NCBI GenBank assembly: GCA_036496605.1
Contig: DASXKV010000038.1
Location: forward strand, 124,001-188,000
Length of the DNA stretch: 64,000 bases
Source: Gemmatimonadaceae bacterium
GTDB taxonomy: Bacteria; Gemmatimonadota; Gemmatimonadetes; Gemmatimonadales; Gemmatimonadaceae
Direction: 5' to 3'
Positions 30,828 to 41,382 of this stretch are shown one piece after another (the first letter of the stretch is position 1; each line of letters starts with the position of its first letter). A program made the position numbers and the translations under genes. The notes beneath the pieces were generated by a model. The model saw nothing but the letters and a program-made list of their open reading frames with translations. It did no database searches and was not told where the DNA came from.

Positions 30828-31960
30828 GAATCGGCATCACCTGCTACCCGACGTACGGCGGCTCGGGCGCCGTCGCGACGGAATTGGGGATGGCGCTCGC
30901 GCGACGCGGCCACGAGATCCACTTCATCACTTATCAGCAGCCGTTTCGCCTGCCGTCGTTTCTTCCGCGCATCTATTTCCACGAAGTCGATGTCGGCCGC
31001 TACCCGCTCTTCGAGTATCCGCCGTACGACCTCGCGCTCGCGGTGCGGATGCACGAGGTGGTATTGGCGCATAAGCTCGACCTGCTCCACGTCCACTACG
31101 CGATCCCCCACGCCACGAGTGCGTGGATCGCCCGCGAGATGCTCGCCTCGACGCGGCCGGACATTCGCGTCCTCACGACACTTCACGGGACGGACATCAC
31201 GATCGTTGGCCAGGACCCGTCCTTCCATGCGATTACGAAGTTCTCAATCGAACAATCGGACGGACTGACAGCGGTCTCGCGCTTCCTGCAGCGCGAAACG
31301 ATGCGCGCCTTCGGCTGCACCGGGTGCCAGATCGAGGTGATTCCGAACTTCATCGATCCGGACGTCTATGATCGCAGGAAGTACAAGGCGGCGCTGCGCG
31401 ACCAGTTCGACTCCGCGGACCGGGTGCTCATGCACATCTCGAACTTCAGGCCCGTGAAACACGTTCGCGATGTGGTGCGCATCTTCGCTCGCGTACACAG
31501 GGAGATTCCGAGCGTGCTCGTCATGGTTGGCGACGGCCCCGATCGCGTCGACGCTGAAGCCGAGGCGAGAGAGCTGCGCGTCGATGATCGCGTGTTTTTC
31601 CTCGGCAAGATCGAAGCGGTCGCCCCACTGCTATCGGCTGCGGACCTCTTCCTGCTGCCTACGCAGAGCGAGTCGTTCGGCCTCAGCGCCCTCGAGGCGC
31701 TCGCCTCCGGCGTACCGGTTATCGGAACGAACGCCGGCGGCCTTCCCGAAGTCGTCCGCGACGGCGAGACCGGCGCGTTGTGCGCCGTTGGCGACGTGGA
31801 CGGGATGGCCGCCGCGGCCATCGATATCCTTCGCGATCGCGATCGCTGGCAGGCCATGAGCACCCGGGCGGCGCACGATGCCCGCGATCGATTCGCGATC
31901 GATGACGTCGTCGAGCAGTACGAGTCATTTTACGATCTCGCACTCACCACCCGCTCGTAG
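30824..31960 (+). CDS. bshA: N-acetyl-alpha-D-glucosaminyl L-malate synthase
   Basis: First enzyme of bacillithiol synthesis, joining UDP-GlcNAc and L-malate. GT-B glycosyltransferase (family 4) of 378 aa. The opening IGITCYPTYGGSGAVATELG and later HFIT, HGTDITIVG and SESFGLSALEALASG closely follow BshA. Start GTG 30824 overlaps the miaA stop. bshB and bshC are not in this window. Confidence 0.88.
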   Translation: MRIGITCYPTYGGSGAVATELGMALARRGHEIHFITYQQPFRLPSFLPRIYFHEVDVGRYPLFEYPPYDLALAVRMHEVVLAHKLDLLHVHYAIPHATSAWIAREMLASTRPDIRVLTTLHGTDITIVGQDPSFHAITKFSIEQSDGLTAVSRFLQRETMRAFGCTGCQIEVIPNFIDPDVYDRRKYKAALRDQFDSADRVLMHISNFRPVKHVRDVVRIFARVHREIPSVLVMVGDGPDRVDAEAEARELRVDDRVFFLGKIEAVAPLLSAADLFLLPTQSESFGLSALEALASGVPVIGTNAGGLPEVVRDGETGALCAVGDVDGMAAAAIDILRDRDRWQAMSTRAAHDARDRFAIDDVVEQYESFYDLALTTRS

Positions 31961-31977
31961 CCCTCGCCCTCACTTAC

Positions 31978-32781
31978 GTGACCGTCTTTCAGGCACTGAT
32001 CCTTGGCATCATCCAGGGTCTCTCGGAATTCCTGCCCATCAGCAGCTCCGCTCATCTGGCGCTCGCACCGTGGATCCTCCATTGGCGCGACCCCGGCCTC
32101 GCCTTCGACGTGGCGCTGCACTTCGGGACCCTTGTCGCGGTGCTCTGGTATTTCTGGGCCGAATGGATCCAGTTGTTGATTGCCGCAAAGGACATCATCG
32201 TGAAGCGGCGTGTCGAGACGGAAACAGAGCGGCGCGTGCTGTTTCTGATCGTCGCCACGATTCCCGGCGCGATCGCCGGTTTGGCTTTCGAGAAGCAGGC
32301 AGAGAGTACGTTTCGAGATCCACGCCTCGTGGCCGTGGCGCTCATCATCCTGGGCTTCCTGCTCTGGTTCATCGACCGTTACGCGGCCCGCGATCGAACC
32401 ATTGGGACGATGCGGTGGACCGACGCACTGCTCACGGGCATCGCACAAATGTTCGCCATCATTCCCGGCGTCTCGCGATCGGGGTCCACAATCACCGCCG
32501 GCCGCGCGCTCCGCTTCACGCGCGAAGATGCGGCAGTTTTCAGTTTTCTCATGAGCATGCCGATCATCGCCGCCGCTGCCGTGCTCAAGATGCCCCAGGC
32601 CATCCGCGAGCAAGGTCTGTCTGCGCCAATGATCGTCGGCGTACTCGCTTCGGCGGTTAGCGGCTGGCTCGCGATCAGCGTTCTGCTCCGTTTGGTCGTA
32701 AGGCACAGCTATGCCGTATTCGCCGCGTATCGGATTGTACTCGGCGCCGCCGTTCTCATTGCCGTCGCTCGAGGCGTGTGA
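31978..32781 (+). CDS. uppP: Undecaprenyl-diphosphatase
   Basis: Recycles the lipid carrier undecaprenyl pyrophosphate for cell-wall synthesis. 267 aa, about eight membrane helices, with both catalytic motifs: GLSEFLPISSSAH near the N-terminus and PGVSRSGST near residue 163. Loss or gain of this enzyme affects bacitracin sensitivity in other species. GTG start, 17 bp after bshA. Confidence 0.95.
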   Translation: MTVFQALILGIIQGLSEFLPISSSAHLALAPWILHWRDPGLAFDVALHFGTLVAVLWYFWAEWIQLLIAAKDIIVKRRVETETERRVLFLIVATIPGAIAGLAFEKQAESTFRDPRLVAVALIILGFLLWFIDRYAARDRTIGTMRWTDALLTGIAQMFAIIPGVSRSGSTITAGRALRFTREDAAVFSFLMSMPIIAAAAVLKMPQAIREQGLSAPMIVGVLASAVSGWLAISVLLRLVVRHSYAVFAAYRIVLGAAVLIAVARGV

Positions 32782-32794
32782 CGGCGCGTCGCCC

Positions 32795-33577
32795 GTGCGG
32801 ACCACCACGATGACGTCGACGGCGCGTTATGAGGGCCGCTCGGCGGTGGAACTGGCTGCCATACTCAGCCTCGCGCGCGTCGTCGTGTTCGATAGGGTGA
32901 CGTCGACGCTCGATGTCGTGCACGAGTTGGGCGATCAGGGCGCGCCGGCTGGCACCCTTGTCCTGGCCGAAGAGCAAACGGCTGGCCGGGGCCGAATGCG
33001 GCGATCCTGGCGATCGGATTCTGGCGCCGGCATCTGGCTCACCCTGCTCGAACGTCCGTCGAGCGATGACGCGTTAGGCGTGCTGGCGTTGCGCATCGCG
33101 CTGGCACTCGCGCCATCGCTCGAGGCCTTCACCACGGGCCGGGCGCAGCTCAAGTGGCCTAATGACGTCTACCTTGACGGAAAGAAGCTCGCTGGCGTCC
33201 TCGTCGAAGCACGCTGGCGCGGAGCACGAGTCGACTGGTTGGCGATCGGCGTCGGTATCAACGTGCGCGCTCCCGAGGACCTCGACGTTGCCGCGTTGCG
33301 TCCCGGCTGCGATCGGCTCGCCGTGCTAGCCGCCATCGTGCCCGCGTTGCGTGCCGCGGCCGCCAAAGCGGGACACCTCGACAAAAACGAGATACGGCAG
33401 TTCGAGGCGCGTGACCTGGCCGTCGGCCGCCGATGTCTCGCACCGCTCGAAGGAGTCGTCGCCGGCGTCGGCGCCGACGGCGCACTCCTCGTCGACGCGG
33501 ACGTGGGTCGCTCGGCAATCTATGCCGGTTCGCTCGTTCTCGACTCGGACGCCCACTCGTCAGGAGGCTCGGCATGA
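32795..33577 (+). CDS. birA: Biotin-[acetyl-CoA-carboxylase] ligase, catalytic domain only
   Basis: Attaches biotin to carboxylase carrier proteins. About 260 aa, containing the biotinyl-AMP loop GRGRMRR and LKWPNDVYLDGKKLAGVLVE. The DNA-binding N-terminal domain of E. coli BirA is missing, so this is a ligase without repressor function. The start is GTG 32795 or ATG 32810. It overlaps coaX by 4 bp, a common birA-coaX pairing. Confidence 0.9.
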   Translation: MRTTTMTSTARYEGRSAVELAAILSLARVVVFDRVTSTLDVVHELGDQGAPAGTLVLAEEQTAGRGRMRRSWRSDSGAGIWLTLLERPSSDDALGVLALRIALALAPSLEAFTTGRAQLKWPNDVYLDGKKLAGVLVEARWRGARVDWLAIGVGINVRAPEDLDVAALRPGCDRLAVLAAIVPALRAAAAKAGHLDKNEIRQFEARDLAVGRRCLAPLEGVVAGVGADGALLVDADVGRSAIYAGSLVLDSDAHSSGGSA

Positions 33578-34401
33578 TCCTCGTTTTTGACGTTGGAAAT
33601 ACCGAGACGACCATTGGCTTGTTCGAGGCCGATTTGCTCCGGGGGCACTGGCGAATCATTTCCGGCGTCGAGCGCACGGCGGATGAATTCGGCGTCCTGC
33701 TGCGCGGCCTTCTCGCTCTCGACGGGTTCGGCGCAGACGGCATCGAAGGCGCCGCTATTGGGTCCGTCGTGCCCAGAGTGACGGATCCCTTGGCTGCGTC
33801 ATGTAAGGCGCTCACCACCGGTCCGGTGATCGTCGTCGACGCCCGCGCAGCTCTTCCGATTCGGGTCGATGTCGACGAGCCGCTCACGGTGGGCGCCGAT
33901 CGACTGATCAATACCCTGGCGGCAAGCCGGCTCTTCCAGCGCGACGCGATCGTCGTCGACATGGGAACGGCGACGACATTCGATTGCATAACGGCAGAAG
34001 GCGTGTTCATCGGCGGCGTGATCGCACCGGGCGTGCAGACGGCGCTCGACACGCTGGTTCGGCGGACGTCCAAGCTTCCGGCGACGGAGCTCGTAGTGCC
34101 CCCGAATGTCATCGGCCGCCGGACGGAAGACTGCATTCGCGCTGGCGTCATGTTCGGGCAGGCGGAGGCGATCGATGGGATCGTCCGTCGCATCAAGAAG
34201 AGTTGGCCTCGAAAGCAGGAACCGATCGTGATCGCGACCGGCGGTCTCGCCGAGGTCTTCCGAACGCTGTGCAGCGAGTTTGATCGCGTGGAGCCCCACC
34301 TGACCCTCGCGGGCCTGCAGATGGCCTTCGCTCACCTGACGGCCGCGCCCGTTCGAAGTGTCTCGAAAAGACCCGCAAAGCTCGCTAAGAGAAGGCTTTA
34401 G
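33574..34401 (+). CDS. coaX: Type III pantothenate kinase
   Basis: First step of coenzyme A synthesis, phosphorylating pantothenate. 275 aa; the N-terminal phosphate loop DVGNTETTIG, a GADR motif and the MGTATTFD motif mark CoaX. A ribosome-binding site (AGGAGG) lies just before ATG 33574. It is the last gene before the heat-shock operon. Confidence 0.95.
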   Translation: MILVFDVGNTETTIGLFEADLLRGHWRIISGVERTADEFGVLLRGLLALDGFGADGIEGAAIGSVVPRVTDPLAASCKALTTGPVIVVDARAALPIRVDVDEPLTVGADRLINTLAASRLFQRDAIVVDMGTATTFDCITAEGVFIGGVIAPGVQTALDTLVRRTSKLPATELVVPPNVIGRRTEDCIRAGVMFGQAEAIDGIVRRIKKSWPRKQEPIVIATGGLAEVFRTLCSEFDRVEPHLTLAGLQMAFAHLTAAPVRSVSKRPAKLAKRRL

Positions 34402-34428
34402 GCTTAGTTCGTGTGGCATCCATTGGTC

Positions 34429-34457
34429 TTGACGGGCACTCCAAAAGAGATTAGACT
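34429..34457 (+). promoter_or_regulatory. Promoter of groESL
   Basis: TTGACG (34429-34434), a 17-bp spacer and TAGACT (34452-34457). Transcription would start near 34464, so the CIRCE element lies at the very start of the transcript. This looks like a main-sigma-factor promoter. Confidence 0.75.
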
Positions 34458-34466
34458 GCTCGCGCG

Positions 34467-34493
34467 TTAGCACTCTGCTGAGGTGAGTGCTAA
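34467..34493. promoter_or_regulatory. CIRCE operator (HrcA binding site)
   Basis: A perfect CIRCE inverted repeat, TTAGCACTC-N9-GAGTGCTAA, between the groES promoter and start codon. It is the binding site of the heat-shock repressor HrcA, so groESL is predicted to be induced by heat through HrcA release. hrcA itself is not in the window. Confidence 0.97.
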
Positions 34494-34528
34494 GTCACAT
34501 AGCCACGCAACACGGAGGGGAAGACCGT

Positions 34529-34837
34529 ATGGCCACGAAGAGTGCCACGAGTGTGAAGGTCGCACCGCTGGCTGATCGCGTCGTCGTCAAGGCGCTGGAA
34601 GAGGCGGAGCAGATGCGCGGTGGGTTGTACATACCCGATACCGCGAAAGAAAAGCCGCAGCAAGGCGAGATCATCGCCGTTGGACCTGGGCGCTTCGAGA
34701 AGGACAAGCGCGTGCCGATGGACGTGAAGGTTGGTGATAAGGTCCTCTACGGCAAGTACAGCGGCACCGAAGTCACGATCGATGGTGAGCAACTGCTCAT
34801 CCTGCGCGAGTCGGACGTCCTCGCCGTCATCAGCTGA
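34529..34837 (+). CDS. groES: Co-chaperonin GroES
   Basis: Heptameric lid of the GroEL chaperonin. 102 aa from ATG 34529 with a strong GGAGGGG ribosome-binding site. Motifs [27 protein letters not shown] and the YGKYSGTEV core are typical. There are about seven extra polar N-terminal residues (ATKSATS) compared with E. coli. Confidence 0.97.
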   Translation: MATKSATSVKVAPLADRVVVKALEEAEQMRGGLYIPDTAKEKPQQGEIIAVGPGRFEKDKRVPMDVKVGDKVLYGKYSGTEVTIDGEQLLILRESDVLAVIS

Positions 34838-34878
34838 CACCGGTGGTTGGTTACGGGATATCGGTTAGTAAACCCTAA

Positions 34879-36573
<1,695 letters not shown>

Positions 36574-36615
36574 CGTTGGTTGCTGGTCGCTCGTAATTGG
36601 TTGGTGGTGGTTTCG

Positions 36616-36655
36616 GATTGGCCGGCGAGCTCTGCTCGCTGGCCAATCGTTTTTT
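36616..36655 (+). terminator. Intrinsic terminator of groESL
   Basis: A 14-bp stem (GATTGGCCGGCGAG pairing with CTCGCTGGCCAATC, one G-U pair) with a 5-base loop, followed by G and six T residues, 42 bp after the groEL stop. Outside it lie imperfect GGTTGGTGG / CCACCAACC arms (36596-36612 and 36663-36686). Confidence 0.92.
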
Positions 36656-36684
36656 CGAGCGAACCATCACCAATCACCAACCAC

Positions 36685-37494
36685 CTAGAACAGCGAATAC
36701 TGCCGCGGATCGTCGAATTTCCTTCCACGCGGCAGGAACGGACCGGCAACGCTGTCCTGCGCCGCGGTCGACAGCTTTCCCTTGAATGACGTTCCGCGAA
36801 GCGCAGATCGCACCGCGTGGTGCGCCATTTCTGGCGTGTTGTTCTGTTCACTCAAATGCGCGAGCACGACATGAGCCGTTCGTGCGGTGACGCTCTCGCG
36901 CGCGAGTGCGCCCGCGTCACGGTTGCTGAGGTGTCCCGACCGACCCGCAATTCGCTGGCAAAGCCACGGTGGATACGGCCCAGCCCACAGCATTCCCTCG
37001 TCATGGTTGGACTCGAGGACGAGGATATCGACTTCACGGCACAACGTTCGAACATGCTCATTGGCATGACCGACGTCGTAACAAATCGCCGCGCGTGCAC
37101 CAGTCGATAAGGTCGTCGCGAGAAAACCAACCGTCTCGAGAGCGTCATGCGGGACAGGCAGGGCCAGTATCTCCAGACCGTCGATGCGCATCGGCGTGCT
37201 CACCGGCAACGGCGTCAGCGATACATCGGCGAGCGCGGGCGATTGCGCCGTGCCTGCGGTCGCGAAGACCGCCCAGCCCCAGCGTCGCACACAGCGTGCA
37301 ACGCCGCCTACGTGATCGCTGTGATCGTGTGTGAGCAAACATGCATCGATCGATGCCGGATCGACGCCGGTCGCCTCGAGTCGTTTGCCCAGGGCGCGAA
37401 CGCCGAACCCCGCATCGATCAAGATGCGAGTTCCGTCGCCCTCGACGAGAACCGCATTCCCGTTGCTGCCAGTACCGAGAATCCAGACCTTCAC
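36685..37494 (-). CDS. MBL-fold metallohydrolase, YycJ/WalJ-like
   Basis: A 269-residue metallo-beta-lactamase-fold protein with the zinc motif THDHSDHVGG (about residues 55-64) and the opening KVWILGTGSNGNAVLVE. The SNGN opening and overall length resemble YycJ (WalJ), which in Firmicutes is linked to cell-wall/DNA-replication control. The start GTG 37494 overlaps the upstream nucleotidyltransferase stop by 4 bp. Exact activity (nuclease or other hydrolase) is unknown. Confidence 0.82.
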   Translation of the reverse strand: MKVWILGTGSNGNAVLVEGDGTRILIDAGFGVRALGKRLEATGVDPASIDACLLTHDHSDHVGGVARCVRRWGWAVFATAGTAQSPALADVSLTPLPVSTPMRIDGLEILALPVPHDALETVGFLATTLSTGARAAICYDVGHANEHVRTLCREVDILVLESNHDEGMLWAGPYPPWLCQRIAGRSGHLSNRDAGALARESVTARTAHVVLAHLSEQNNTPEMAHHAVRSALRGTSFKGKLSTAAQDSVAGPFLPRGRKFDDPRQYSLF

Positions 37495-38795
37495 TCGCTG
37501 TCTCCAACCATCCAACGAGCATCGTGAGCGGCGGAGAGCTGCTGTCGCCCGCGGTCGGTGAGCTTCACCTGCCGTCGCGCCATCACGCGCTCGGCCACCT
37601 CGAGGAATTTATCCAGTCGATAGACGGAATACGGTGGCGCACTCCCCCACGCAAATGGAGGCACCGCTTTCGGTGGTGTCTGTGCACCGTACACGTTCGC
37701 GGCCGCGCCGAGAACGGTGCCTGTCGTCAAGCACGTGCCGATGCCGGTCTTCGCATGATCCCCGAACAATGTCCCGAGGAACTGCATCCCGGTGTCGCGC
37801 ATTCCGCCTGGCGTCCACAACGTCACCGGCCCATATGTGTTCTTGAGATTGCTCGTGATCGTGCCTGCGCCAAGGTTCACCCACCGGCCCATATAAGAGT
37901 GACCGACAAAGCCATCGTGCCCCTTGTTCGCATAGCCGATCATGATCGTGTTGCTCATCTCGCCGCGCACCTTGCAGTGATCGCCGATCGACGAGCTCGC
38001 GATGCGGTCACCAAGCACGGTCGAGTGCCGGCCGATATAGCACGGACCGACGAGCCGCGTGAAAGCATGGACAGTAGTGCCCGCGCCGACATAGATCGGA
38101 CCAGCCGACGCATCGAACACTACCTGCGGCTCGATCGACGCGCCCTTCATGAACACCTCTCCGGCTATTGAACGGTCCGCGGCGACGAACACCGGATGCT
38201 TGCCGATCACGATCGCGTGTGCCGGTGGCGGAACGAAGGCCGATCCGGCGACGACGCCGCCAAACGACGGCTTCTGGTAGAACGCGAGATCGTCAGCCAG
38301 ATGCTCCGGGAGGAGTCGAACGAAATCCCACACGTTGTCGATCCACCAGCCGTCGAGCGTCGTCGTCTCGGCGCCGGACCGTCCCACCTCGTCGAGCGTG
38401 AGACGTCCTTCGGAGAAGTATTCGACTGGTAGTTCACGCGAGGTTCGCGCCGCCGCGACGCGGCCACCAGACAGCCACAGATCGACCGTGCCGCCATCGT
38501 TAGGCGTCTGGCCCACCTCGGGCAGGTGAAGCGCACTCAGCTTCGGGACGAAGCGCGCATTGGCGACAACCGAACCGGCGGGGATTCCAGCGCGCACCGC
38601 CGCCGCCGAGGCGCCTTCGTCGAAATCCGCGAGATGACTCGCGGTGACGACGCCGACGACGGGCAACTGGAGCGCCGTGTGCCATCGCTCGCGCTGGACG
38701 GCCGTCCCGGCCACCATGTCAGCGAGCGGACGCGTGAGCGCGAAAGGCTCGAATTCGCGCGCGCGGCGATCGTCGTAGAGATAGAGGCCGCTCAT
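37491..38795 (-). CDS. Alternative GlmU-type sugar nucleotidyltransferase
   Basis: 434 aa, matching the 'putative sugar nucleotidyl transferase' family related to GlmU (alternative UDP-GlcNAc pyrophosphorylase/acetyltransferase). The N-terminal half is a divergent nucleotidyltransferase (beginning LYLYDDRRAREFEPFALTRPL), and the C-terminal half has hexapeptide repeats of a left-handed beta-helix (IYVGAG, CYIGRHSTVLG, NLGAGTITSNLKNTYG). It probably makes UDP-GlcNAc or a related sugar nucleotide for the envelope. It is coupled to manC by a 4-bp overlap. Confidence 0.82.
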   Translation of the reverse strand: MSGLYLYDDRRAREFEPFALTRPLADMVAGTAVQRERWHTALQLPVVGVVTASHLADFDEGASAAAVRAGIPAGSVVANARFVPKLSALHLPEVGQTPNDGGTVDLWLSGGRVAAARTSRELPVEYFSEGRLTLDEVGRSGAETTTLDGWWIDNVWDFVRLLPEHLADDLAFYQKPSFGGVVAGSAFVPPPAHAIVIGKHPVFVAADRSIAGEVFMKGASIEPQVVFDASAGPIYVGAGTTVHAFTRLVGPCYIGRHSTVLGDRIASSSIGDHCKVRGEMSNTIMIGYANKGHDGFVGHSYMGRWVNLGAGTITSNLKNTYGPVTLWTPGGMRDTGMQFLGTLFGDHAKTGIGTCLTTGTVLGAAANVYGAQTPPKAVPPFAWGSAPPYSVYRLDKFLEVAERVMARRQVKLTDRGRQQLSAAHDARWMVGDSE

Positions 38796-39841
38796 GCGAG
38801 CTCGCGGACCGGTGCCGGCAGCGCGTCGATGAGCGTTTTCAGATCACTCGAGCGATCCACCGTCGTCACGAGCACGAGGCCGTCGCGGACGACGACGACG
38901 AGGTCGGACACGCCGTAGAGTACGACCTGACCGTCCTCGGCGTGCACCACGTTACCGCGCGACGCGACGGCGATGACGTCTCCGCTCGTCGCATTGTCGT
39001 CGTGGTCGTGCGTGCGCACACGCCGAAGCGCGCCCCACGTTCCGACGTCGTCCCACCCGAAATCGCCTGGCATCACCATCACTCGCGCACTGCGCTCGAG
39101 CACGCCCACGTCGACCGAGATCGGCGTGACCGCTCGGAAGAAGGCAGCCGCATCGTTGCCGTGCGCCGCGAGCGCGGCCGCGATCTCGGGCGTGTGCCGT
39201 CGCACTTCGTTCAGGAAGTCGCCAACGCGCCACACGAAGATTCCCGAGTTCCAGAGGTATCCTTCGCGGCACATCTGCTCCGCGCGCTCGCGATCGGGCT
39301 TCTCGATGAATCGCTCGACCCGACGTACGCCTGGCTCGATCTCGCCGTTAGGCTGGATATAACCGAACCCCGGATCGGGGCGAGACGGGACGACGCCGAC
39401 GGTGACCAAACTCTCATGACGTGCGGCCGCGGCTGCCGCGCGGCGCAGCGTGTCCCGAAAGCCCTCGGCATCGCCAACCGCCCAATCGGCGTGCACCGAG
39501 AGCATGATCGCATTCTCGCCACCGCCGGCGCGATCGCGAATTTGCAGCGCTGCCCAGGTCAGCGCCGCTGCCGTTCCACTTGGCCGGGGCTCGGCGATGA
39601 GATTTTCTCGCGGCACGTCGGGTAGCATCTCGCCGATTGCGGGAACGAGCGACGCATTGGTGAGAATGAGCGTTTTCGACGCAGGCGCGATGGGACGCAA
39701 ACGAGCGACGGCCTCTACGAGGAGCGGCTCGCCGCTGACGAGCGGGAGGAGTTGCTTCGGCCGGCTCGGCGTGCTCAGTGGCCAGAAGCGCGAACCAACG
39801 CCTCCAGCCAAGACAACCACCCAAGTGGTCGAAGCGCTCAC
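38792..39841 (-). CDS. manC: Mannose-1-phosphate guanylyltransferase
   Basis: Makes GDP-mannose from mannose-1-phosphate and GTP. 349 aa; signature LAGGVGSRFWPLSTPSRPKQLLPL, FIEKPDRE and WNSGIFVW. It lacks a fused mannose-6-phosphate isomerase domain. It is the third gene of a minus-strand operon with 4-bp overlaps on both sides. Confidence 0.92.
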   Translation of the reverse strand: MSASTTWVVVLAGGVGSRFWPLSTPSRPKQLLPLVSGEPLLVEAVARLRPIAPASKTLILTNASLVPAIGEMLPDVPRENLIAEPRPSGTAAALTWAALQIRDRAGGGENAIMLSVHADWAVGDAEGFRDTLRRAAAAAARHESLVTVGVVPSRPDPGFGYIQPNGEIEPGVRRVERFIEKPDRERAEQMCREGYLWNSGIFVWRVGDFLNEVRRHTPEIAAALAAHGNDAAAFFRAVTPISVDVGVLERSARVMVMPGDFGWDDVGTWGALRRVRTHDHDDNATSGDVIAVASRGNVVHAEDGQVVLYGVSDLVVVVRDGLVLVTTVDRSSDLKTLIDALPAPVRELA

Positions 39842-40266
39842 GAGCCGTCGGCGCCGGGCTCCTCGCCGCCGATACCGACGAGCTCCGCCGCTCGCGCGTA
39901 GAGCTTCTTCGGGCTGAACGGCTTCGTGAGAAACTCGCTCGCGCCGAGCTCGATCGCGCGATGGTGCTGCTGCTCCTGACCCGCGGCGGTGAGAATGATC
40001 GATGGCAGGTCATGCAGGCGCTTGTCGGCCTTCATTGCGGCGAGGACATCCAAGCCGCTCAGATGGGGCATCATCAAATCGAGCAGCACGAGATCGACGT
40101 CGGGATCCCGACGAAGCAGGTCGAGCGCTTCACGTCCGTCGTATGCGAGCGTCACACGAAACGGTCCCTGCTCGAGCTTCATCTTGATGATGCGCCCGAT
40201 GTGTGGCTCGTCGTCGGCCACCAGGACGTGGAACGTCGATTCGGACGGCCTGCTGTCCGGGACCAT
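39838..40266 (-). CDS. Single-domain response regulator (CheY-like)
   Basis: A 142-residue receiver domain with no output domain. Acidic pocket D18-D19, phospho-acceptor D63 (VLLDLMMP), T93 and K115 (TKPF). The start is ATG 40266; sequence further upstream is the Roadblock gene in another frame. No kinase gene lies next to it; the nearest kinase, at 42654-43811, is on the other strand. It may signal to the Roadblock protein or to exopolysaccharide output (inference). Confidence 0.88.
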   Translation of the reverse strand: MVPDSRPSESTFHVLVADDEPHIGRIIKMKLEQGPFRVTLAYDGREALDLLRRDPDVDLVLLDLMMPHLSGLDVLAAMKADKRLHDLPSIILTAAGQEQQHHRAIELGASEFLTKPFSPKKLYARAAELVGIGGEEPGADGS

Positions 40267-40267
40267 C

Positions 40268-40621
40268 TCAAACGAGGGCAGCGATGTGATCTCGATTGCG
40301 CCGGAGCTCGAAGAGCAGCTGGCCGATGTTTGCTTGAGGCGTGAGAAGCACGAGAAGGATTGCCTCCGACGACATCGCGGAAACAATCGCCATGCCTCCG
40401 CGGTACTCCAAGACGGCGGTGAGCAGTTCCGCACGACGAAGCGTGGCGCCCAATTCGTCTGCCGGTCCGATAATCGGTGGAATGAGCGCCGCGACGCGTT
40501 CCGGATCAATCCCGGGCACCGCCTGCCCGTCGATGAGGAGGCCGTCGCGGCCAAGTACCACAGCCGCTTCGACCCCTTCACGTTGTCGAATTGCAGCCAC
40601 GAGATCCCGGATGCTGGCCAC
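40268..40621 (-). CDS. Roadblock/LC7 domain protein
   Basis: A 117-residue Roadblock/LC7 protein, typified by MglB-like regulators of small Ras-type GTPases. It has the expected pattern: VVLGRDGLLIDG near residue 22-33, an ALIPPII helix and a C-terminal GQLLFELRR. No MglA GTPase is present nearby. It is the first gene of the operon, 1 bp before the response regulator, with its promoter just upstream. Confidence 0.85.
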   Translation of the reverse strand: MASIRDLVAAIRQREGVEAAVVLGRDGLLIDGQAVPGIDPERVAALIPPIIGPADELGATLRRAELLTAVLEYRGGMAIVSAMSSEAILLVLLTPQANIGQLLFELRRNRDHIAALV

Positions 40622-40647
40622 CGTATTCCCTCACGAAAGTGGTGGCG

Positions 40648-40676
40648 AAGCTAGAGATCGAAAATGTCGAAGTCAA
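40648..40676 (-). promoter_or_regulatory. Promoter of the Roadblock-regulator-manC operon
   Basis: On the minus strand TTGACT (40676-40671), a 17-bp spacer and TAGCTT (40653-40648), about 27 bp before the Roadblock start. It faces away from the promoter at 40691-40719. Confidence 0.75.
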
Positions 40677-40690
40677 GCGCTGATAATCGC

Positions 40691-40719
40691 TTGAACTCTT
40701 ACTCACCTCCGAATATCCT
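40691..40719 (+). promoter_or_regulatory. Promoter of the lipoprotein/serS unit
   Basis: TTGAAC (40691-40696), a 17-bp spacer and TATCCT (40714-40719), about 50 bp before the lipoprotein start. Confidence 0.6.
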
Positions 40720-40770
40720 ACGCCATTGCTGCTCCATTCCGGCACCACTTCACCGACTCCATTCGGCATC

Positions 40771-41370
40771 ATGACATCGAGATTGCGGACGCCGCGAATC
40801 CTCACCCTTCTCGCGACGGCGTGCGCGATCTCGCTCGGCGGAATCACGGCGTGCAGTAGCCTGACGCGTCCGAAGGCGCAGACCGATAACGTCACCGACA
40901 CCGTCACGATGTACGCGATCAACAACACTCCCGCCGACGCGCCGTCCGGGCTGTGGCTGTTCGGCGAGCAAGCCGTCGTGATCAACTCGTCGTTCAGCTT
41001 CGACGTCGCGTTTGACCTGGACGCGCAGGGTAAGATCACCATGTACACCGTGCGTTATGTGGCCGGCGATCTCTCCGGGGCCCACAGCGTCGGCATGCAG
41101 AAGGTCAGCAACAGTTACGACTCGTTCGACAAAGCACCGTCGACTGGTTACGTGTCCGACTCGCTGTTCACCGCGAACGTCGGCGACGTCTTTGCGATTC
41201 AGAGCTCGGATCCGAGTGCGTGCAGTTTCTCGGTGTATAGCAACGTGATTTACGGCAAGGTTCAGATCCTCTCGGTGGATCCGGTTGCACGAACGCTGCG
41301 GACGCGCTTCACTGTCGACCCGAACTGCGGCTTCTTCTCTCTGATTCCTTCGGGCACCCCGAAGGACTGA
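40771..41370 (+). CDS. Putative lipoprotein of unknown function
   Basis: A 199-residue exported protein with a lipoprotein signal (about residues 1-28): basic start, hydrophobic core and lipobox GITAC with the lipidated cysteine near residue 28. The mature part is beta-rich with no family I recognise. ATG 40771 gives the best signal; an in-frame ATG at 40726 would add 15 residues that spoil it. It lies 12 bp before serS. Confidence 0.7.
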   Translation: MTSRLRTPRILTLLATACAISLGGITACSSLTRPKAQTDNVTDTVTMYAINNTPADAPSGLWLFGEQAVVINSSFSFDVAFDLDAQGKITMYTVRYVAGDLSGAHSVGMQKVSNSYDSFDKAPSTGYVSDSLFTANVGDVFAIQSSDPSACSFSVYSNVIYGKVQILSVDPVARTLRTRFTVDPNCGFFSLIPSGTPKD

Positions 41371-41382
41371 CCCGGAGCGCAC

